DNA from: Clostridia bacterium
GTDB taxonomy: Bacteria; Bacillota; Clostridia; Oscillospirales; CAG-272
Length of the DNA stretch: 64,000 bases
NCBI GenBank assembly: GCA_017456145.1
Contig: JAFTJZ010000068.1
Coordinates: 18,756-82,755 of the forward strand
Direction of reading: 5' to 3'
Each line of letters begins with the position of its first letter. Within the stretch, counting starts at the first letter, position 1. The notes below the pieces were generated by a model. It was not told the origin of the DNA, ran no database searches, and saw only the letters and a list, made by a program, of their open reading frames with translations. Shown piece after piece: positions 59,244 to 64,000 of the stretch. Made by a program: the position numbers and the translations under genes.

Positions 59244-60041
59244 ATGCGAGCGGACGTATATCTGGTGCAATACGGCTATGCGCCCAGCCGAAGTCGTGCG
59301 GCGCGCATGATCACCGAGGGCTCGGTGCGTGTGGACGGTGTATTGCTCAAAAAAGTGAGTGACCCTGTGGATGAGAGCCTTTCCCATGCGGTGGAGCTGT
59401 CTGACAGTATTCCTTACGTCGGGCGGGGAGGCCTTAAGCTGGAAAAGGCGTTGGATGCTTTTCTTGTGACCTGCGACGGAAAGATCGCTTTGGATGTCGG
59501 TGCATCAACGGGGGGCTTTACCGACTGTATGCTGCAACGCGGCGCGGCGCACATATATGCCGTAGACACGGGTTCGGGGCAGCTGGCCCCCTCCTTGTGT
59601 GCGGACGCCCGCGTGACGAATATTGAAAATTGTAATGCGCGTTATCTCAATGCACGTGACTTGGGAGTGGACTTCCCGCAGGCGGGGGTCATGCTTGCTG
59701 TGATGGACGTTTCTTTTATCTCGCAGACCCTGATCCTGCCAAGTCTGTCGCTGCTTTTGCGTGAGGGCGCGGATCTGATCACCTTGGTCAAGCCTCAATT
59801 TGAGGTGGGGCGCTCGCAGATCGGAAAGGGAGGCATCGTCCGCACGGATGCGGCAAGACGCGATGCGATCCTGCGTGTGCTGGATTGCGTTTCGGCGCTC
59901 GGGTTATCCCCCCGCGCTCTGATTTCGTCTCCTATTTTAGGCGGGGACGGAAATAGTGAATATCTTTTACACTTGAAAAAAACAGCACAAGGGGAAGACG
60001 CGGTATCGGCGACGGTGCTGCTTTCCTCTGTCGGGCTTTGA
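59244..60041 (+). CDS. tlyA: TlyA-family rRNA (cytidine-2'-O)-methyltransferase
   Basis: The 265-residue protein combines an N-terminal S4 RNA-binding domain (MRADVYLVQYGYAPSRSRAA, GSVRVDG) with a Rossmann methyltransferase whose AdoMet loop is ALDVGASTGGFTDCML. VMDVSFISQTLILP and VKPQFEVGR follow. Characterised members methylate 16S and 23S rRNA and affect capreomycin sensitivity. It sits in the usual xseA-xseB-ispA-tlyA-nadK-argR-recN order of Firmicutes. ATG 59244 follows GAAAGGAG. Confidence 0.95.
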   Translation: MRADVYLVQYGYAPSRSRAARMITEGSVRVDGVLLKKVSDPVDESLSHAVELSDSIPYVGRGGLKLEKALDAFLVTCDGKIALDVGASTGGFTDCMLQRGAAHIYAVDTGSGQLAPSLCADARVTNIENCNARYLNARDLGVDFPQAGVMLAVMDVSFISQTLILPSLSLLLREGADLITLVKPQFEVGRSQIGKGGIVRTDAARRDAILRVLDCVSALGLSPRALISSPILGGDGNSEYLLHLKKTAQGEDAVSATVLLSSVGL

Positions 60042-60107
60042 ATTTTGAATAGATATCAATTACGGTTCGATCCACATCGATCACGTTGATCGGAGGGCAA
60101 TTTTTAC

Positions 60108-60986
60108 ATGAAAAAAATCGCGATTATCACAAACTTTAATATATCCGAGAAGGTCAATGCCGCCATGCTGGTGGCACAGCGGCTCAAGCAATACGGTGCC
60201 ACCGTTATGACCGCTGTGTACAACCGCGATAAGATCGAGCGGCAGAGATACATCAAGAACAAGACCGATCTGGTGTACGTTTCGCAGGATGAGCTATATG
60301 CCGAGGCAGAGCTGCTCGTTGTCCTTGGCGGTGACGGCTCGATTCTGGAGGCATCGCGACGTGCGGCGATGCGCAGGATCCCGATCCTTGGCATCAATCT
60401 GGGACACCTTGGCTATATGGCAGAGCTGGAAATGGAAGAATTGGATCTGCTCTCGGGTCTGTTTGACGGGGGCTACACCATTGAAAATCGTTCTATGCTG
60501 AGTCTTGAGATCTCGGATGATACCCGCACACGCATCTCCTCCTTTGCACTCAATGAGATCGCCATTACCAACGGTTCCGGGGTCGCTCGCGTTGTGGATC
60601 TCGAGCTGTCGGAGGGAGGCGAGCTGATCACCTCCTATCGTGCCAACGGCTTGATTATCGCTACACCCACGGGCTCGACCGCGTATTCCATGTCGGCGGG
60701 GGGTACGGTTTGTGATCCGCGCATGAATTGCCTTTGCGTAACCCCGATCTGTCCGCATTCCTTGGCAACACGTCCCCTGATCTTTCCCGATGAGGCGGTG
60801 TTGGACGTTCGCAATACCAGTATGCGGGAAAAAATGCTGTATATCACAGCGGATGGGCGTATTACGTATGAGCTGTATCGCGGTAATGTGGCTCGTGTGA
60901 CCCGTTCTCCCATGACGACGCAACTGATCAGGTTGAAAAAATACAATTTTTATTCCAAGCTGCGCGCCAAGATGAACCGCGATTGA
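60108..60986 (+). CDS. nadK: NAD kinase
   Basis: The 292-residue enzyme phosphorylates NAD to NADP. It shows the catalytic GGDGSILEASRRA loop, ILGINLGHLGYMAELE, NEIAITNGSG and ATPTGSTAYSMSAGG. The length is typical. It starts 66 bp after tlyA and 36 bp before argR. Confidence 0.96.
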   Translation: MKKIAIITNFNISEKVNAAMLVAQRLKQYGATVMTAVYNRDKIERQRYIKNKTDLVYVSQDELYAEAELLVVLGGDGSILEASRRAAMRRIPILGINLGHLGYMAELEMEELDLLSGLFDGGYTIENRSMLSLEISDDTRTRISSFALNEIAITNGSGVARVVDLELSEGGELITSYRANGLIIATPTGSTAYSMSAGGTVCDPRMNCLCVTPICPHSLATRPLIFPDEAVLDVRNTSMREKMLYITADGRITYELYRGNVARVTRSPMTTQLIRLKKYNFYSKLRAKMNRD

Positions 60987-61022
60987 CCTTTTACCATTAC
61001 ATAGGGAAAGAGAGATACGAAT

Positions 61023-61496
61023 ATGATGAAAAAAAGCAGGCAGGATAAGATTTTAGAGCTTGTTGCGGCGTACTACATCGATACGCAGGATGAATTGATC
61101 GACCGTTTGCGTGAGAGCGGCTACGACGTGACGCAGGCAACCGTTTCCCGTGATATCCGTGCACTGAATCTGATCAAGGTGCAGACCGAGCAGGGAAAAT
61201 ATCGCTACGTGCAGCCCCGTCGCGAGGGACGTGCGGACACGACCGACGATAAAAAGGGCAGTAACAATACGGCAAATCACGCACATTCCATCACGCACGT
61301 TTGTTATGCGATGAACAATGTGGTGGTCAAGACTACGCCGGGAATGGCATCTGCCGTTGCGCTGTTTTTGGATTATACCTACCACAATATTATGCTGGGA
61401 TCGGTTGCGGGCGATGATACGGTGATCGTCGTGACCCGCGGTGAGGAGGATTCTCGCAGACTCTGTGATTATCTGGCAAGCACGACGGAAAAATAA
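61023..61496 (+). CDS. argR: Arginine repressor ArgR
   Basis: The 157-residue regulator has an N-terminal winged helix (DELIDRLRESGYDVTQATVSRDI) and a C-terminal oligomerisation and arginine-binding domain (NNVVVKTTPGMASAVALFLD, GDDTVIVVTRGEE). It represses arginine biosynthesis and activates catabolism when hexameric with arginine. No ARG box was sought or found here. In Firmicutes argR often precedes recN, as here. The start is a double ATG at 61023. Confidence 0.96.
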   Translation: MMKKSRQDKILELVAAYYIDTQDELIDRLRESGYDVTQATVSRDIRALNLIKVQTEQGKYRYVQPRREGRADTTDDKKGSNNTANHAHSITHVCYAMNNVVVKTTPGMASAVALFLDYTYHNIMLGSVAGDDTVIVVTRGEEDSRRLCDYLASTTEK

Positions 61497-61541
61497 CACC
61501 GATCACCGACTTTCGATCAACAAGAAACAGGAGATGATACC

Positions 61542-63227
61542 ATGCTGCAGACGTTGCATATCGAAAATATCGCGGTCATCAAATGCGTGGATATTGAATT
61601 TGATACCGGACTGACTGTGCTGACGGGTGAGACGGGCGCGGGGAAATCCATTTTGATCGACAGCGTCAATCTGTTGCTGGGCGGTAAGTTCAATCGCGAG
61701 CTGATTCGTGCGGGACAGACAACTGCTCACGTCAGTGCGCTGTTTTCTGCGCTCGGAGAGGATGCCATGCAGGAGCTTTGTCAGGCAGATATCCCCATTG
61801 ATCCCGAGGAGCGATGTGTGCGCATCAGCCGCAGTGTCAGTGCAGACGGGAAAAGTATCTTCCGTATTGAGGGCAGACCCGTTACGGCGGCCACCGTGCG
61901 CAAGATCGGACAGCTCTTGCTCAATATTCACGGTCAGAATGACAATCAGACATTATTACAGAAATCCGCGCATCTGCAGCTGTTGGATGCGATGGGCACC
62001 CCGGATGAGATGCGCGAGGAATATGCGAACGCTTATCGGGAGATGATGGCGTGTCGCGCAGAGCTGGAGCGCTTGACAAAATCGGATGCCGAAACCATGC
62101 GACGAAGTGAAATGCTGACCTATCAGATCAAGGACATCGCTTCCGCAAAGCTCAAGGCAGGGGAGGAAGAAGACCTGCTTGCCCGACGCGTCAAGCTGCA
62201 AAATGCCGAAAAGATCCGTAAGCAGGTCAATCTTGTCGTTACGGCTTTGGATGCCCGCGATAAGAACGGATCGGTCGCATATCTGCTCAACCGCAGCGCG
62301 GCGGCGTTGCGTCAGCTTGCGGTGGTCATCCCCGAGGCGCAGAGCCTCTCGGAGCAATTGGAAAGCATGATGTACGATGCGCGGGACGTTGCCGAACAGG
62401 TCATATCCTGGTGTGACGACGATGAATATGACGACCCCACTGCGGCGCTGGATGCCATTGAGGGACGTCTGGACGTTATCTCTCGTTTGAAACGTAAGTA
62501 TGGAGAGAGCGTGCAGGCTGTGATAGCTTTTGCCGAAAATGCCAAGCGTGAGCTGGATGAATTGGAGGGCGCGAAGGATCGGATCGAGGAGCTGACGACA
62601 CAGATGAAAGCGCTTCGTCAGCGTTGCCTCGACAGTGCCAAGCGGCTGACCGAGCAGCGTCTGACGCTTGCCCATGAGATTGCAGACCGCATCCATGAGG
62701 AGCTGGCGTTTCTCGATATGCCAAAGGTGCGCTTTTCCGTCTCTTTGCGGCCGACCGCCGATTTCACTGCCACAGGATGTGATGACGTGGAATTTTTGAT
62801 CTCCACCAATCCCGGGCAAGAGCTGATGCCGTTGATCAAGATTGCATCGGGTGGCGAGCTGGCGCGCCTGATGCTGGCGATCAAGAGCGTGCTCAACGAC
62901 CGCGACGGCGTGGGCTGCGTGGTGTTTGACGAGGTGGACACGGGAATTTCCGGAAAGACCTCACGCAAGGTGGGCATTCGTCTGCGACAGATGGCAAAGA
63001 ATGTGCAGGTGGTATGTATTACCCATTCGGCGCAGATCGCATCGCTTGCCGACACCCATGCACGCATTTCCAAGCAGGAAGAGCACGGCATGATGGAAAC
63101 CGACGTCACCGTACTTGATGAGGATGGGCGAATTGAGGAGATTGCTCGCATTCTCGGCGGCATCGAGATCACCGCAGCGCAGCGACAGGCTGCCAAGGAG
63201 ATGATCGACGAGCGGCTGACGCTGTAA
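61542..63227 (+). CDS. recN: DNA repair protein RecN
   Basis: The 561-residue SMC-like ATPase has Walker A GETGAGKS at 29-36, a Q-loop NIHGQNDNQ, a long coiled-coil arm (about 160-380), the signature KIASGGELARLMLA and Walker B CVVFDEVDTGISG. It acts early at double-strand breaks. The start at 61542 follows AGGAG. A short imperfect hairpin (AAACTTTT/AAAAGTTT) lies after its stop. Confidence 0.97.
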   Translation: MLQTLHIENIAVIKCVDIEFDTGLTVLTGETGAGKSILIDSVNLLLGGKFNRELIRAGQTTAHVSALFSALGEDAMQELCQADIPIDPEERCVRISRSVSADGKSIFRIEGRPVTAATVRKIGQLLLNIHGQNDNQTLLQKSAHLQLLDAMGTPDEMREEYANAYREMMACRAELERLTKSDAETMRRSEMLTYQIKDIASAKLKAGEEEDLLARRVKLQNAEKIRKQVNLVVTALDARDKNGSVAYLLNRSAAALRQLAVVIPEAQSLSEQLESMMYDARDVAEQVISWCDDDEYDDPTAALDAIEGRLDVISRLKRKYGESVQAVIAFAENAKRELDELEGAKDRIEELTTQMKALRQRCLDSAKRLTEQRLTLAHEIADRIHEELAFLDMPKVRFSVSLRPTADFTATGCDDVEFLISTNPGQELMPLIKIASGGELARLMLAIKSVLNDRDGVGCVVFDEVDTGISGKTSRKVGIRLRQMAKNVQVVCITHSAQIASLADTHARISKQEEHGMMETDVTVLDEDGRIEEIARILGGIEITAAQRQAAKEMIDERLTL

Positions 63228-63329
63228 ATAAAGACAAATATTGATAAGTTTTTTGAAGATTCCGAGGAAACTTTTCAAAAAGTTTCTTTGGTGGGGCAGG
63301 GCAAGGTCCTGCCTGCCGGAGGCAAACAA

Positions 63330-63818
63330 ATGTCAAAAATAGAAAAAACGAACGCCATGCGTCGGTTGGACGCGGCGAAAATCGCATATCAGCCCTTGAC
63401 CTACGAGGTGGACGAAAACGATTTGTCGGGTGTACACATTGCCGATCAGGTCGGACTGCCGTACGCACGTATGTTCAAGACGTTGGTCGCACACGGAGAT
63501 AAGACGGGACCGCTGGTTTTTTGCTTGCCTGTGGACCGCGAGATCGATCTGCGACGGGCGGCGGCGCTGACAGGGAACAAAAGGATCGAAATGGTGGCGG
63601 TCAAGGATCTGCTGGCGCTGACCGGCTACGTTCGCGGCGGCTGCTCACCCATCGGAATGAAAAAGCGCTTTCCTACCTACCTTCATGCAAGCGCGCTGGA
63701 TTTTGACGAGATTACCGTCAGCGCGGGCTGCAAGGGAATTCAATTGTTGCTTTCCCGAGAAAAGCTGATCGAGCATCTCGGAGCCCAAACGGCGTTTTTT
63801 GCCGCCAATGATCCGTAA
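63330..63818 (+). CDS. ybaK: Cys-tRNA(Pro)/aminoacyl-tRNA deacylase, YbaK/EbsC family
   Basis: The 162-residue YbaK-like editing protein hydrolyses mischarged Cys-tRNA(Pro). Markers are LDAAKIAYQPLTYEVDEND, ARMFKTLVAHGDK with the catalytic Lys, LVFCLPVDREIDLRRAA, YVRGGCSPIGMKKRFPTY and SAGCKGIQLLLS. ATG 63330 has GGAGG upstream. It is 102 bp after recN. Confidence 0.95.
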   Translation: MSKIEKTNAMRRLDAAKIAYQPLTYEVDENDLSGVHIADQVGLPYARMFKTLVAHGDKTGPLVFCLPVDREIDLRRAAALTGNKRIEMVAVKDLLALTGYVRGGCSPIGMKKRFPTYLHASALDFDEITVSAGCKGIQLLLSREKLIEHLGAQTAFFAANDP

Positions 63819-63910
63819 ATATGATGAAACCGTAACGAATGGACGGAATTTTCAAGAAAAACGTAAATTCTCAAAGTAAGTTCCACAGTAGGAAAGGAGT
63901 GGAAGTAAGC

Positions 63911-63991
63911 ATGAGAAATAAGGAAAAAAAGGAACGATCCAACATTCAAAAGATGAAAAAAGAAGGAAAAAGCAGGCAAAATGAGGGGTAA
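63911..63991 (+). CDS. Possible 26-residue basic protein
   Basis: ATG 63911 is preceded by AAAGGAG at a distance of ten bases and opens 26 codons, beginning MRNKEKKERSNIQ and very rich in Lys. The ribosome site is the main evidence. I recognise no family, and it could be chance or the start of a gene with a leader. Confidence 0.4.
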   Translation: MRNKEKKERSNIQKMKKEGKSRQNEG

Positions 63992-64000
63992 ATTCCCTAA

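Noticed and set aside
63262-63290. AAACTTTT/AAAAGTTT hairpin after recN considered as a terminator
   Set aside because: AT-rich, short stem without a T run, followed closely by the ribosome site of ybaK; too weak to call.
1-64000. tRNA, rRNA, riboswitch and CRISPR signals
   Set aside because: Scanning the gaps by eye gave no cloverleaf with a TTC loop, no rRNA segment, no known aptamer core and no regularly spaced repeats; a covariance-model search could still find a missed structured RNA.

Overview
The window looks like a chromosomal segment of a Gram-positive, probably anaerobic member of the Clostridia. The evidence is a complete division and cell wall (dcw) cluster with PASTA-type PBP and FtsL, a GerA-family spore germination protein, meso-diaminopimelate dehydrogenase, MEP-pathway isoprenoid genes, a sodium-pump decarboxylase, DUF951/YqhQ/YwlG/YnzC family proteins typical of Firmicutes, and consensus sigma-A promoters with 17-bp spacers. 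Base composition is moderately GC-rich except for an AT-rich patch near 47.2-48.7 kb. No rRNA, tRNA, CRISPR array, integrase or intact transposase was seen.

Layout: (1) 0-2.8 kb, an unrecognised partial gene, a metallopeptidase-like protein, a transglutaminase-like protein and a Nudix hydrolase, followed by a composite repeat at 2.87-3.18 kb. (2) 3.3-7.7 kb, a minus-strand run ynzC-tsaE-tsaB-rpiB-ispD-ispF-rpe behind one strong promoter. (3) 8-16.9 kb, plus-strand genes: a GxGYxYP lipoprotein, a radical SAM protein, YqhQ, YwlG, a membrane protein, an SGNH hydrolase, a DUF4358 lipoprotein and a GerA-family protein. (4) 17.2-31.4 kb, the dcw cluster mraZ-rsmH-ftsL-pbp-murE-murF-mraY-ftsW-murG-ftsQ-ftsZ, with a putative MraZ operator in front and no murD, murC or murB. 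(5) 31.7-38.8 kb, a glucan/maltose cluster: glucan phosphorylase, a fused EIIA-EIIC-EIIB PTS transporter, an EEP-fold hydrolase and 4-alpha-glucanotransferase. (6) 39-42 kb, minus strand: DUF951-ruvA-ruvB-ddh. (7) 42.2-47.2 kb, a biotin-dependent sodium-pump/transcarboxylase cluster. (8) 47.2-48.7 kb, an AT-rich patch with an ASCH gene, a broken kinase-like gene and an orphan. (9) 48.7-53.4 kb, minus strand: AI-2E family permease, a PheA-like protein, a TSCPD protein and phosphoglucomutase. (10) 53.6-64 kb, plus-strand housekeeping genes: ispE, nusB, a TsaD paralogue, xseA, xseB, a prenyl synthase, a YuiD-type protein, tlyA, nadK, argR, recN and ybaK.

Working together: ispD/ispF, ispE and the prenyl synthase feed isoprenoid and undecaprenyl carrier synthesis, which the MraY/MurG/PBP genes consume. 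Ddh can supply meso-DAP for MurE. The PTS, phosphorylase, MalQ and phosphoglucomutase form a coherent route for malto-oligosaccharides.

The most unusual signals are: a 93-codon coding-like extension of ftsZ in the +1 frame after a G5 run; a roughly 175-bp structured repeat ending in a terminator, found twice (plus one decayed copy) just after stop codons; a five-gene cluster combining 12S-like and 5S-like carboxyltransferases with a sodium-pump beta subunit; a PheA-like protein lacking the arginine of the TRF motif; and an FtsL with a long cytoplasmic extension. No clear unknown defence or conflict system was found; most of the window is ordinary housekeeping DNA.
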